DNA of 64,000 nucleotides from Cohnella algarum (lineage in GTDB: Bacteria; Bacillota; Bacilli; Paenibacillales; Paenibacillaceae): the NCBI RefSeq assembly GCF_016937515.1, contig NZ_JAFHKM010000002.1, positions 3,653,001-3,717,000 of the forward strand, read 5' to 3'. This document shows positions 25,477 through 34,545 of this stretch, piece after piece. A program made the translations under genes and the position numbers. Within the stretch, counting starts at the first letter, position 1. Every line of letters starts with the position of its first letter. The notes beneath the pieces are model-generated. The model saw only the letters and a list, made by a program, of their open reading frames with translations, made no database searches and was not told the origin of the DNA.

Positions 25477-27708
25477 ATGAAAGGAGGACGGCCGATGCTG
25501 CCCCGCATTCCGCTCGACGACCGGACGTACGAAGGCATTTTGCAGGAGGCGAGGCGATCCATCCCCCGGCGGCTGCCGGATTGGACCGACGAGAACGCGC
25601 ACGACCCCGGCATGACGATGCTGGAATTGTTCGCCTGGCTGACCGAAATGCAGCAGTATTATTTGAGCCGGATTCCGGAACGCAACCGGAGAAAGTTTCT
25701 CGATCTGCTCGGCGAGGCGCCGAGGGAGGCGGCGTCCGCCGTTGTGGAGGCCTCGTTCGGCTCGATTCGGACGCCCGTGACGCTGCCGAAGGGAACGAAG
25801 CTGCGGGCGCGGGATGAAACGTTCGAAACGGCGGATCAGGTGCGGTTGCTGCCGCTTGCCATCGAGCGGGTCGTCACCCGCACGGAACGGGAAGCGAGCG
25901 ATGTGACGGCCGCCAATACGCAAGGCGACATCGCGTACTTCGCCTTCGGAAGCGGGGCGGAGCGGGGGAGCCGACTGTATGTGGCGCTCGATGCCGAGCC
26001 GCTGCCGGGCCAGCTCGTGACGATGTCCGTCAAGCTGGCGGGTTCGCCTCCTTCCGGCGGCGACCGCGTCGTCCCGTCCGCGAGAGTGTCCTGGAAAGCC
26101 TACGGCCTGGACGAGCGCACGCGGCAGGCCGGCTGGCTGCCGCTCGAAACGTACGAGGACGCCACGGTGCATATGACCTACAGCGGCCGCATCACGTTTT
26201 TTTTCGAATCGCAGCTGCTGCCGGTCATCGTTCATCCGGCGAACGACCGCCCGCGCTACTGGATTTGCTGCACGCTGGAGGAGCCGGGCTACGAATCGCC
26301 GCCCCGCATCGACGGCCTTCTGCTCAACACGGCGGTCGCGGTTCACCGCGATACGAAAAGCGAAGCGCTCGACTTCAACTCGCCGGGGCTTCGCAATTGG
26401 GGCCTTGAGGCGGATACGTACCTCGGCCGCTGCGGCGATTTGCGCGTTCAGGTGCGCGAGGAGGACGGCGTCTGGCGCGAATGGCGCGAGGCGGCGAGCT
26501 TTGAAGGGGCCGGACCCGAGGAGTGCCGATTCGTCGTGGAGACGCGCGCGGACGGCTCGCGGGTCGTCCGGTTCGGCGACGGCGTCCGCGGAAAAATTCC
26601 GCCTGCGGGCAAAGGCAACGTGCGCCGGATCCATTCGGAAGCTTCGTTCGGCGGCCGGAGATGGATCGGCAGAAGCAACGGGCTTCCGAACCAGAAATTC
26701 GAACTGCACGAGCTCGTCCCTAGGCGCAAGGATGAATTCAGGCTGCAGGTCGGCATTCCCGGCGAAGGGCATGGAGAATGGCTGTGGGAGGACTGGACGC
26801 CGGTCGACGATTTCGACCGGTCCGGTCCGCTTGACCGCCACTTCGTGTACGATCGGGAAAAAGGCGAGATTCGCTTCGGCAACGACGAGAGCGGCGCGAT
26901 TCCCGCCGTTTGCGGCGAGCCGAACCTGTGCCTGATCGTTTGCGTGCTCGGCGGAGGGGAGCGGGGCAATATTCAGCCGCACCTGCTGACCGGCTGGGAA
27001 TCGCCGACCCAGCGGGCGGCGGGAATGACGGTGACGAATGCCGGGTACGGCTACGGGGGCGTCGAGGCGGAGACCTTGAACGAATGCGTCGAGCGGGTGC
27101 AGCTTGAGCGGCACTTGCCGTTTCGGGCCGTTACCGACGGCGATTACGCCGCGATTACCCGCGCGACTCCGGGGCTCAAAGTCGCCAGGGTGCACGTCAT
27201 TCCCGGCTATGCGCCCGGCAGCTCGCTCCCCGCGCCGGGAGCGGTGACGGTCGTCGCCGTTCCGGACAACGAAGCGGCGACGCCGATGCCGAGCGCCGGC
27301 TATTTGCGGACGATCGCGGGTCATCTGGAGGAGCGGAGACTGTTGACGACGGAGGTCCGCGTCATCGCCCCCGAATACGTACAGGTGGCGGTGCATGCGA
27401 TGGTCGTCGTCGAACCCCAGTTTGCCGGCGAGAGCAAGCGAATCGTCGAGACGCTGAACCGGCTGCTCCGGCCGGTCGGGATTCGCGATCCGGAGGAAGG
27501 CTGGCCGTTCGGAAAGACCGTGTACAGAGGCGATATTTACAGCGCCATCAGCCGGGTGCAAGGAGTCGCCTACGTACAGGATCTATGGTTGGAGGCGGCC
27601 GGCCGCCACGCGGTCAAGTCGGCGTCGGGCGACGTGCTGCTGCCGCCGAACGGACTGGTCTATTCCGGCGAGCATCGGATCGAGCTGATCAGCCGGACGC
27701 AAGTGTGA
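25477..27708 (+). CDS. Second baseplate protein J-like (putative baseplate assembly protein)
   Basis: This 743-residue protein is a paralogous wedge component. It opens with MLPRIPLDDRTYEGILQEAR and DENAHDPGMTMLELFAWLTE, shared with gpJ-like proteins of eCIS clusters. It contains VVRFGDGVRGKIPPAGKGNV (near residue 360), the counterpart of the motif where the upstream gene is frame-shifted, and the C-terminal gpJ region (RAVTDGDYAAITRATPGLKV). The start is ATG 25495 (MLPRIPL) or ATG 25477; AAAGGAGG upstream favours 25495. Two wedge proteins of this type are usual in eCIS. Confidence 0.9.
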   Translation: MKGGRPMLPRIPLDDRTYEGILQEARRSIPRRLPDWTDENAHDPGMTMLELFAWLTEMQQYYLSRIPERNRRKFLDLLGEAPREAASAVVEASFGSIRTPVTLPKGTKLRARDETFETADQVRLLPLAIERVVTRTEREASDVTAANTQGDIAYFAFGSGAERGSRLYVALDAEPLPGQLVTMSVKLAGSPPSGGDRVVPSARVSWKAYGLDERTRQAGWLPLETYEDATVHMTYSGRITFFFESQLLPVIVHPANDRPRYWICCTLEEPGYESPPRIDGLLLNTAVAVHRDTKSEALDFNSPGLRNWGLEADTYLGRCGDLRVQVREEDGVWREWREAASFEGAGPEECRFVVETRADGSRVVRFGDGVRGKIPPAGKGNVRRIHSEASFGGRRWIGRSNGLPNQKFELHELVPRRKDEFRLQVGIPGEGHGEWLWEDWTPVDDFDRSGPLDRHFVYDREKGEIRFGNDESGAIPAVCGEPNLCLIVCVLGGGERGNIQPHLLTGWESPTQRAAGMTVTNAGYGYGGVEAETLNECVERVQLERHLPFRAVTDGDYAAITRATPGLKVARVHVIPGYAPGSSLPAPGAVTVVAVPDNEAATPMPSAGYLRTIAGHLEERRLLTTEVRVIAPEYVQVAVHAMVVVEPQFAGESKRIVETLNRLLRPVGIRDPEEGWPFGKTVYRGDIYSAISRVQGVAYVQDLWLEAAGRHAVKSASGDVLLPPNGLVYSGEHRIELISRTQV

Positions 27709-27819
27709 GCCATGCCGCCCGCCGGCCGGGAGCGAAGCGGAAAGGCGGCCTGAAGCGGGGCCGTCCTTCGGACCCGGCATCGGCGGCGGTTTCGATTACG
27801 CAGCAAAGGAGGGGAGAGC

Positions 27820-29922
27820 TTGGAGAGCGGCGCGACTTTTTTCTCGCTGAACCGGAAGGAGCACTGGCGGAAGAGAGGCTGGCTTGTCAATCTGGATGCC
27901 GGCGAAGACGGCGTGCGGCTGCAAAGCGGGCAAAAATACGGAATTATCGATACGCTGCACCTGGAAACGCTGGAGGGCGTAGGCGGCATCGCCGCGTTTG
28001 CCGTAGGTCCGCTGGGCAGGCTCGTGCTGCTGGACGAGAGCGGGGACTTGTGGGTGTACGACCGGCGCAGCCGCCACCACGAGCGGCTTTTCGTGCCGAG
28101 ACACGGGCTGTTTTCCGCCGCATCGCAGCTTTCCGTTTCGGGGGACACGCTGCTGGTGGCCGATCCGGAAGGGGAGCCGTCCCTGACCGCTTACGACATG
28201 GCCAACGGCCAGGTCAAATGGAGCCGGAGCGGAAACTCGCTCGACGGGCGCTATTTCGAGCCGCTCGCGCTGGCGAGCGACGACCGGTTCGTGTACGCGC
28301 TCACTCCGTCGCTTGAACCTTCCGGTTCCGGTGAAACGCGGGAACGCCTGCCGCTGACGCTCATCCGCCTGACGCTGGCCGGAACGGTGGACGCGGCGTT
28401 CGCCGACAGCCGGTTTTCCGCCAAGATCAAGGAAGACGGAACGGGCGAGCCGGGCATCTCCTATTTGGCGGTTTCTCCGGGGGGCGACGCGTACGTGTTC
28501 GACAGCGCGGGCTGCGTGCTGTTCGCCTTCGGGCCCGAAGGCGCGCTGCATACCCGGATGCTGCTGCCGCCGTTCTCGTTTGCCGGCATCGGCGTCGACA
28601 CGCGCCGGCAAATTTATGTCGGGGATTCCAGGGTGATCGGTCCGGAAGGCGAGGACGATCGCTTCATCCTCCATTTCGGCGAAAACGGAGAGCTCGTCGG
28701 CCGGGTGGCGGGCTTTCGGGGCAAAACCGACGGCCTGACGATCGACGCCTCCGACCGGATGTACATTTTGAACAGGGAAAACGGCACGATTACGATGCTG
28801 GATCTGCAGCCCCAAATGCTGAACCGGGAAGGCGCGGGCGCACCGGAGGGCGCATGGCTGTCCCGGGCGCTGGACAGCGCGGAAAGCGAAACCGTCTGGC
28901 ACAAGTTCACGCTGGATGCGGCGATCCCGGACGGGACTCAGCTGCGGGTGCGCTATTTTGCCTCCGATTCCCCGAAGCTCGTCCTGCAGGGGACGCTGCG
29001 GAACGTGGACGACTGGCTCGGGCGGGAGGACTTATCGCTCGACGAAAAAAGGGCGGCGCTCGCGCCTTACTGGTCCGAGCCGATCGTCAACCCGTCCGAC
29101 GCGTTGTTTCGGGAAGCGAAGGGGCGGTATTTGTGGCTGCAGATCGAGTGGCTCGGCAGCGAGCGGCTTACGCCCATCCTGCGGAAAATGCGGGTTTATT
29201 TTCCCCGGGACACGTTAATCTCTTATTTGCCCGCGGTTTACCAGGAAGAGGAGGAGAGCCGGGACTTCCTCGAGCGCTATTTGTCCCTGTTCGGCACGCT
29301 GTTCGACAGCGTCGAGGAGCAGATCGACGGGATGGCCGGCCATTTCGACAGGGAAAGGGCCGAAGGGGCGATGCTTCGCTGGCTCGCTTCCTGGCTGGGC
29401 ATGGAGGTCGACGACAACTGGAACGACGAATGGGTCAGAAGATTGATCCGGTTCGCGCCGGAGCTGTACCGCTACCGGGGGACCAAGCGCGGCATCGAGA
29501 AGGCGGTCGAGATTTTCACGGGATTGACGCCTATCGTCGTGGAATCTTTTCAATATAAACAGCTGCGCGAGAAGGCCGAGTTCAGATGGCTGGTGGACCG
29601 GCTGTACGGCGACGATCCGTTTACGTTCACGGTGCTGCTTCATCCGAATCAGGCCCCGAGCGAAAAAGAGAAGACGCTTTTGCTCCAGCTTATCGAGGAT
29701 TTCAAGCCGGCGCATACCGAAGCGCGGCTCGTCTGGCTCCAGCCGTGGATGTATCTGGACTTGTACACGTATCTCGGCATGAATACGGTGCTGACCGAGC
29801 CGTCCCTGTTTACGATGAACGCGGGCAAGGCGATGCCGAACGACACGCTGCTCGTCGATCTCGACTTGAACCGCAGGCTGGACGCCCACACGCGGCTGGA
29901 GATGGATTCGGAGTTGGAATGA
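27820..29922 (+). CDS. Beta-propeller / phage tail protein I fusion
   Basis: This 700-residue protein combines two parts. Residues about 30-320 contain repeated short beta motifs (GPLGRLVLLDESGDLWVYD, GVDTRRQIYVGDSRVI) like an NHL or six-bladed propeller. From about residue 465 the tail protein I domain follows (LISYLPAVYQEEEESRDFLE, ERYLSLFGTLFDSVEEQIDG, WLASWLGMEVDDNWNDEWVR), which in phages links baseplate to fibres. The start is TTG 27820 behind AGGAGGGG. The propeller could serve as the binding or fibre-docking head at the rim of the baseplate; that role is inferred. Confidence 0.82.
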   Translation: MESGATFFSLNRKEHWRKRGWLVNLDAGEDGVRLQSGQKYGIIDTLHLETLEGVGGIAAFAVGPLGRLVLLDESGDLWVYDRRSRHHERLFVPRHGLFSAASQLSVSGDTLLVADPEGEPSLTAYDMANGQVKWSRSGNSLDGRYFEPLALASDDRFVYALTPSLEPSGSGETRERLPLTLIRLTLAGTVDAAFADSRFSAKIKEDGTGEPGISYLAVSPGGDAYVFDSAGCVLFAFGPEGALHTRMLLPPFSFAGIGVDTRRQIYVGDSRVIGPEGEDDRFILHFGENGELVGRVAGFRGKTDGLTIDASDRMYILNRENGTITMLDLQPQMLNREGAGAPEGAWLSRALDSAESETVWHKFTLDAAIPDGTQLRVRYFASDSPKLVLQGTLRNVDDWLGREDLSLDEKRAALAPYWSEPIVNPSDALFREAKGRYLWLQIEWLGSERLTPILRKMRVYFPRDTLISYLPAVYQEEEESRDFLERYLSLFGTLFDSVEEQIDGMAGHFDRERAEGAMLRWLASWLGMEVDDNWNDEWVRRLIRFAPELYRYRGTKRGIEKAVEIFTGLTPIVVESFQYKQLREKAEFRWLVDRLYGDDPFTFTVLLHPNQAPSEKEKTLLLQLIEDFKPAHTEARLVWLQPWMYLDLYTYLGMNTVLTEPSLFTMNAGKAMPNDTLLVDLDLNRRLDAHTRLEMDSELE

Positions 29923-29967
29923 CCCGCCTTCGGGCGCAAATTTGATGCAGGTCAGGAGGGGTTCGAG

Positions 29968-31614
29968 TTGAAGAAGGCGAGGATGTTTCCGTTTGAACGA
30001 AACCGGTATTTTTACGGCAAGCTGCTGACGGTCCGGGACTTCGAATCGGAGCAAAAGTATTTGAACGACAAGCGCCGGCTGCTCAATCGTCTGCTGTTCG
30101 GAAGCGGCGTCGTCGCCGGCATGCAGGTCGTCGCGGTCGACGACAAGACGATTACGGTGGAAATGGGGCTCGCGATCGATTACATCGGGCGCGAAATCGT
30201 CATTCCGGCTCCCGTCACGCTGAAGCTGTCCATGGTCGACGGGTTCACCAACAACGAATACAAGAAAAACGTTTATTTGTACGTCGCCTACGACGAAAAA
30301 GGCCGCGAGCCCGTCCACTCCGTCGGCAATTCTTCGGTTCGCGGGGAGGAAGTGAGCGAGTACAACCGGCTGCTGGAATCGTACAGGCTGTTCGTCCGGG
30401 AGGAAGCGCCGGATCCGCGATCCTTCGAATTCGTGCGGCTGCTGGAGGATGTCGCGATTTTGTATCAGGACGCGAACGTGCGCGTGCTGCAGCGGATGCC
30501 GAAGTACGTCAACCCCGGCGATGTCGTGGACGTCGCCCTCGTCGTCGAAAAAACGCTTCAGACGCCGCGCGTCAGCCTGTCGTTCGCCTACGAGGCGGAG
30601 GGCTTCGACCCGCTCGGCTACGACGGCAACCGGGTTTCGTTCCTGGAGCCGGGGGAGGCCCAGGAGACGGAGTATACGATTACGTACAGCGTCAAGGTGC
30701 AGGACAAACCGGGAACGTTCGGAAAACTCGCGCTTTTGCCGGAAAACGTGGAGCTTTACATCGGCGACAATCGGATCGCCTTGGACGGGGGCGTGTCGCA
30801 TTCGGTCGAAATTCTTTCGAATCCGGCGATGGAACGCGTGCTGAAGGATTGGTACGAGCGTTCGCTGGACCAGGCCGCCGAAGGCTCGTCGGAACGCGAA
30901 GTATGTCTGGCCAAAATCGGCCTGCTTCAGGTCGGGCCGACCTATCTGATCGAGCAGGTCGAACGGGTTCCGTTCGGGGAGTACGTTCCGAACGCCACGC
31001 TTTCGCAAAAGCTCGGCCGGATGGGGCGGACGGGTTCGCTCAACCGGTTTTACGCCGAAGCCGAGGCGTACGACGTCGATTTCGGGGCGAAGCCGGAGCT
31101 GGGCGTGTCGTTCCATCCGGAACGCAACGCGTTCGAATTCAAGCTCGGCATCCCGAAGCCTCAGGCGATCAACGACGAGATCGCCACGGGCGTGCTGGAG
31201 GTGCCGCTGGACGCCGCCGCGAAATCGGGGGGAAGGTTTTTCTCCCGGGGGCGGCGAAACTTCGTCACCGACGAAATCGCGCACGGTCTCGGGCAGGGAC
31301 AAGTATCGATCGTCGTCGGCCTGGAAGAGCGCGGAGACCGGAAAACCCGCGTCTATTACGACTCTTTGGACGTCTTCAAGGGGACGGATTACGAGGCGGA
31401 TGTGCCGAACGTCCGGTTCGGCACGATCGTGTACCCGGACAGCGGAAGCTTCCGTATCGGCATGAAGCTGGCCGAGGCGACCGAAGCGGAATCGCTCCGC
31501 GTCCGCTGGTGGGCGTTCAAGAAGCTGCAGGAAGGCGAAGCCGGTCCTGCGGCTGAAGCCGAAGTCGCGGAAGCGATGGCGGAGGCCGCGGCCGCGCGGG
31601 AGGAAGCGGAGTAG
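29968..31614 (+). CDS. Conserved CIS-cluster protein, likely baseplate or fibre accessory
   Basis: This 548-residue protein has a highly conserved-looking N-terminus (FERNRYFYGKLLTVRDF, then EQKYLNDKRRLLNRLLFGSG) that I associate with proteins encoded at the 3' end of Gram-positive and cyanobacterial CIS operons. A beta-rich middle follows, with Ig-like spacing (VSLSFAYEAEGFD, VEKTLQTPR). The C-terminus is an Ala/Glu-rich helix (EAEVAEAMAEAAAAREEAE). The start is TTG 29968 with AGGAGGGG. It is the last gene before a strong terminator and so closes the structural operon. No function is established from sequence. Confidence 0.65.
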   Translation: MKKARMFPFERNRYFYGKLLTVRDFESEQKYLNDKRRLLNRLLFGSGVVAGMQVVAVDDKTITVEMGLAIDYIGREIVIPAPVTLKLSMVDGFTNNEYKKNVYLYVAYDEKGREPVHSVGNSSVRGEEVSEYNRLLESYRLFVREEAPDPRSFEFVRLLEDVAILYQDANVRVLQRMPKYVNPGDVVDVALVVEKTLQTPRVSLSFAYEAEGFDPLGYDGNRVSFLEPGEAQETEYTITYSVKVQDKPGTFGKLALLPENVELYIGDNRIALDGGVSHSVEILSNPAMERVLKDWYERSLDQAAEGSSEREVCLAKIGLLQVGPTYLIEQVERVPFGEYVPNATLSQKLGRMGRTGSLNRFYAEAEAYDVDFGAKPELGVSFHPERNAFEFKLGIPKPQAINDEIATGVLEVPLDAAAKSGGRFFSRGRRNFVTDEIAHGLGQGQVSIVVGLEERGDRKTRVYYDSLDVFKGTDYEADVPNVRFGTIVYPDSGSFRIGMKLAEATEAESLRVRWWAFKKLQEGEAGPAAEAEVAEAMAEAAAAREEAE

Positions 31615-31644
31615 TTGTTGCGTATTGCGTAAGATAAAGCGTTG

Positions 31645-31681
31645 CCCCGGAGCGGACATGCCGCTTCGGGGTTCTTTTTTT
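31645..31681 (+). terminator. Rho-independent terminator of the CIS operon
   Basis: An 11-base-pair stem (CCCCGGAGCGG with CCGCTTCGGGG, one G-U pair) and a 5-base loop are followed by GTTCTTTTTTT-like sequence. It lies 30 bases after the last structural gene. Confidence 0.9.
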
Positions 31682-31871
31682 GAAGTAAACGAACCTTGGG
31701 CGGCGATGAGATGGGCAGCGAGATCTAACATTCGAACTCTTGAAAAGGGAACATATGTTTGGTAAACTTGAATTAACATAATTAATTTGAACGGAATGAT
31801 TTTGTAAGAAAACGCCCCCCAAAAATGAACCTGTGATAAAATGAACACAACTGATCAATGGAGGCCAAAAC

Positions 31872-32288
31872 ATGGACCAATCTGTCATCCAGGCGTTGCA
31901 GTTTGTTCTCCAAGAAGAGTTGCGCCCGCTCAAAGAGGACGTGCGACAAATAAAGGGTGATTTGTTGCCGCTCAAAGAGGACGTACAACAATTAAAGGAT
32001 GAATTGTTGCCGCTCAAAGAGGACGTACAACAATTAAAGGATGAATTGTTGCCGCTCAAAGAGGGTGTAAGACAAATAAAGATGCAGCTTGATCGTATGG
32101 AATCCAATCAGAATGAAGACATCATAGCCGTTCTGAGCCATATGTCCGGAAAATTGACGGCCATTCAGGAAGATATGGAAGGCCTGAAGCATGACGTTGA
32201 GTATACGGTTAAAGAACAGGCGGCAATCAGACTTCAAATAGAACGGTCAAAGCGAACAATTACAACCGATCCTATTAAGCCTGTATAG
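31872..32288 (+). CDS. Small coiled-coil protein with tandem 14-residue repeats
   Basis: This 138-residue protein is unrecognised. Residues 17-72 are four tandem 14-residue units (LLPLKEDVQQLKDE type), which equals two heptads each and predicts a continuous coiled coil. The rest (LDRMESNQNEDIIAVLSHMS, then MEGLKHDVEYTV) is also helical. It has no signal peptide or membrane segment. Its DNA is clearly more AT-rich than its neighbours and it lies between the CIS terminator and the leftward PAAR/MORN pair, so it may be a recent arrival. ATG 31872 is preceded by GGAGG. It could be an accessory or cargo protein, but nothing proves this. Confidence 0.7.
   Translation: MDQSVIQALQFVLQEELRPLKEDVRQIKGDLLPLKEDVQQLKDELLPLKEDVQQLKDELLPLKEGVRQIKMQLDRMESNQNEDIIAVLSHMSGKLTAIQEDMEGLKHDVEYTVKEQAAIRLQIERSKRTITTDPIKPV
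31920..32087 (+). repeat. Four tandem 42-base repeats in the coiled-coil gene
   Basis: Units start at 31920, 31962, 32004 and 32046. Units 2 and 3 are identical or nearly so at the DNA level, including synonymous positions, which shows recent duplication; copy number may vary between strains. Confidence 0.85.
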
Positions 32289-32379
32289 GACTTTTATATT
32301 TCACTAGCTCTAGCCCCAGTCTTTCCTCTTTGGCTCTACTCATTTAAATATCCCGTTTTTAAGAAAATGCAAAAAGAAA

Positions 32380-32404
32380 GGACAACGCCGAAATAGCGTC
32401 GTCC
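32380..32404 (-). terminator. Terminator of the leftward PAAR/MORN operon
   Basis: A 9-base stem with one mismatch (GGACAACGC with GCGTCGTCC) sits about 70 bases beyond the MORN gene stop. On the minus strand it is followed by a T-rich tract (the A-rich 32365-32379 of the plus strand). Confidence 0.6.
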
Positions 32405-32471
32405 ATTGCCGTTCCCGGCAAAACACTTCTGCGTCACTGACTTTGCCGGACATTCGTACCGGCGGTTTTTG

Positions 32472-34544
32472 TTATTCCGTACTGACGGCGCGAACGGTGG
32501 CGCGGACGGGTTTGTCCTTGTTGTACAGAACAATGACCCACTGGTCGTTCCATTTGTGCCACATTTCGTACCGCCCATCGTCCGCGGACATGCGGGTACC
32601 TTTGTTGCCGGCGGCGGACAGTTGGCCTGCCAAATCCAGCAGTACCGTCCGGTTCCAAATCCGCACTTCGGCGACGAGAAACGATTCGGGATTGTCCGGA
32701 TCCGCTTCGAGCTCGAAAGAATATTGGTAAGCGCCGTAGGTCAATTCTTGGTTTGACGGCAGCGTTCCGGCGTTCGGATCGGCTTCCGCGACGGAAGCGT
32801 CTTCGTCCGCGCCGCCCGACTCCGCGCCGGCATCCGGGGAAGCACCTTCCGCGTCCGTTCCCGAAGCTTGCGGTTCGGGCGCCGTTTGCGTTTTCCCGCC
32901 GGTTACGCCGGCCTGTTCCGCGGGATCTGCAGCGCCCGGGCCCGCGGAAGCTTCGCTTTCCGCCGGGGCGGAAGCCCCGCCGGCAGCGGCGGCACGGGCC
33001 GGGCCCGATGCCGCGGCTCCGATCGGCGGCGTCGAGCCGTCGATCCCGCCTTGGTTGTCCTCGCCCGCGCCGTCTTGCGTTCCCGCAGCCGACCCGGGTT
33101 GCGCGTCCACGTCCGAACCCCCCTCCGGGCCCGCGGAAGCGTCGCCTCTCTCGCCGCCTGACGTTTCTCCGTCCACCTGCGATCCGCCGCCGTTGGCTCC
33201 GCTGCCATCGCCGCCTTCCGCGCCTCCGGCAGCATTGCCGTTAGCGGCATTTCCGGCTGCGCTGCCGCCGGAATCGCCTCCGGCAGCATCGCCGCCGCCG
33301 GATTCGCCGGCACCTCCGTCGCCGGCATCCTCTCCGCCCGCCGCCGCGTCCGCTCCGGCCGGAGCATCCGGCTCGCCGAGCAGATCTTTCAGCTTGGCAA
33401 GCGTAAGCCCCATGAACCCCTGCGGGTACAGCGCGCCATCGCGGAAATAACCTTTGTACACGACGGCCCCGTCCCCGTCGAGCAGGCTGCCGGCTCCTTC
33501 GTAGCGGTCCGAGCGAAACGAGCCCTGGTACAACGGAACGCCGTCGTCGCCGAAGGCCTGGCCCTCGCCATCCTTCAAGCCGCCGGAAAAGTTGCCGGCA
33601 TAGACGGCGATGCCCTTATCGTTCATTAGCGTGCCCGCCCCATGGTATTGTCCGAGCTGGAAGCTCCCTTTGTACTTCGCGACCCCCGACGGGTAGTACT
33701 CCGTACCTTCGCCGGACAGGACGCCGCCCGCGAACGCGCCTTCGTACCGCAGCGTTCCGTCCGCCGCGTAAAGCTTGCCCGCGCCTTCGTAGACGCCGCC
33801 CGCAAACGCGCCCTCGTAAACGATCCTGCCGGCATCGTCGTAAAGCTTGCCTTCTCCTTCGTACGCGCCCTTGACGAACGCGCCGGCATATTTGACGGCG
33901 TCTTTGGCGGCGTACAGCGTGCCGTTGCCGTCATACAGCCCGCCGGCAAACGTCCCCTCGTACAAAAGGCTGCCGTCCGGGTTGTACAAAAGTCCGTCTC
34001 CGTCGTACAAATCGTTGGCAAACCCTCCGCGGTAGAGCAGCTTTCCTTCCGCATCGTACAGGTCGCCCTGTCCGGACTTGAGCCCTTTGTCGAAGCTTCC
34101 GGCGTACAGAAGCTTGCCGGCCGCGTCGTAAAGCTTGCCTTCTCCGGAGTAGAGGCCGTCTTTGAGCCCTCCGGCATAAATGACGTTGCCTTCCGCGTCC
34201 TTCACCTTGGCCGTTCCGGAAAAAGCGGCCGCCGCGGCCTTCTCCGCCGCAAAGACGGGGGTGCGGCCGAACCATTTGTCGACGAATTTCGGAGGATTAA
34301 TGAAGCCGAAATAGGCGATGACGAGCGCGATCAGCGCGATCAGGACGACGAGCTTTTTCGCGATGTAGTAGCTTCCGATTCTCCAGTAGTCCGCAAGGGA
34401 ACGGAGGCCGGAGCCGAGAATTCTGCGAGCCCAGCCGACAAGCCAGCGGAGAAGGAGCTTCGGCAGTCTCCCGGCCAGCCGGATCGGCTTCATGACGGTG
34501 CGTTGGAACGGCTTGATAAGCGGCTTGATGATTTGTTCGATCAT
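32472..34544 (-). CDS. Membrane-anchored MORN-repeat protein
   Basis: This 690-residue protein has a basic N-terminus, a single transmembrane helix at about residues 62-83 (KKLVVLIALIALVIAYFGF), then about eleven MORN repeats of 24 residues between residues 118 and 375 (YEGAFAGGVYEGAGKLY type). A long Ala/Gly/Asp/Ser linker leads to a C-terminal beta domain (YQYSFELEADPDNPESF, then MWHKWNDQWVIVLYN). It is the second gene after the PAAR-like gene, with only one base between them. MORN repeats commonly bind lipids or organise membranes. Together with the context this suggests an envelope anchor or receptor for the CIS particle; that is an inference. Confidence 0.8.
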   Translation of the reverse strand: MIEQIIKPLIKPFQRTVMKPIRLAGRLPKLLLRWLVGWARRILGSGLRSLADYWRIGSYYIAKKLVVLIALIALVIAYFGFINPPKFVDKWFGRTPVFAAEKAAAAAFSGTAKVKDAEGNVIYAGGLKDGLYSGEGKLYDAAGKLLYAGSFDKGLKSGQGDLYDAEGKLLYRGGFANDLYDGDGLLYNPDGSLLYEGTFAGGLYDGNGTLYAAKDAVKYAGAFVKGAYEGEGKLYDDAGRIVYEGAFAGGVYEGAGKLYAADGTLRYEGAFAGGVLSGEGTEYYPSGVAKYKGSFQLGQYHGAGTLMNDKGIAVYAGNFSGGLKDGEGQAFGDDGVPLYQGSFRSDRYEGAGSLLDGDGAVVYKGYFRDGALYPQGFMGLTLAKLKDLLGEPDAPAGADAAAGGEDAGDGGAGESGGGDAAGGDSGGSAAGNAANGNAAGGAEGGDGSGANGGGSQVDGETSGGERGDASAGPEGGSDVDAQPGSAAGTQDGAGEDNQGGIDGSTPPIGAAASGPARAAAAGGASAPAESEASAGPGAADPAEQAGVTGGKTQTAPEPQASGTDAEGASPDAGAESGGADEDASVAEADPNAGTLPSNQELTYGAYQYSFELEADPDNPESFLVAEVRIWNRTVLLDLAGQLSAAGNKGTRMSADDGRYEMWHKWNDQWVIVLYNKDKPVRATVRAVSTE

Positions 34545-34545
34545 T

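Noticed and set aside
9907..31614. Defective prophage or R-type tailocin
   Set aside because: No capsid, portal, terminase, holin, endolysin or integrase is present, while an Afp15-like ATPase and a DUF4255 terminator, with a DUF4280 tip gene nearby, point to a contractile injection system.
29215..31848. 877-codon minus-strand open frame opposite tail protein I and the accessory gene
   Set aside because: Composition is typical of antisense GC-rich DNA, and the plus-strand genes have ribosome binding sites and recognisable domains.
31920..32087. CRISPR array
   Set aside because: The 42-base repeats are contiguous, without spacers, and encode regular coiled-coil heptads.
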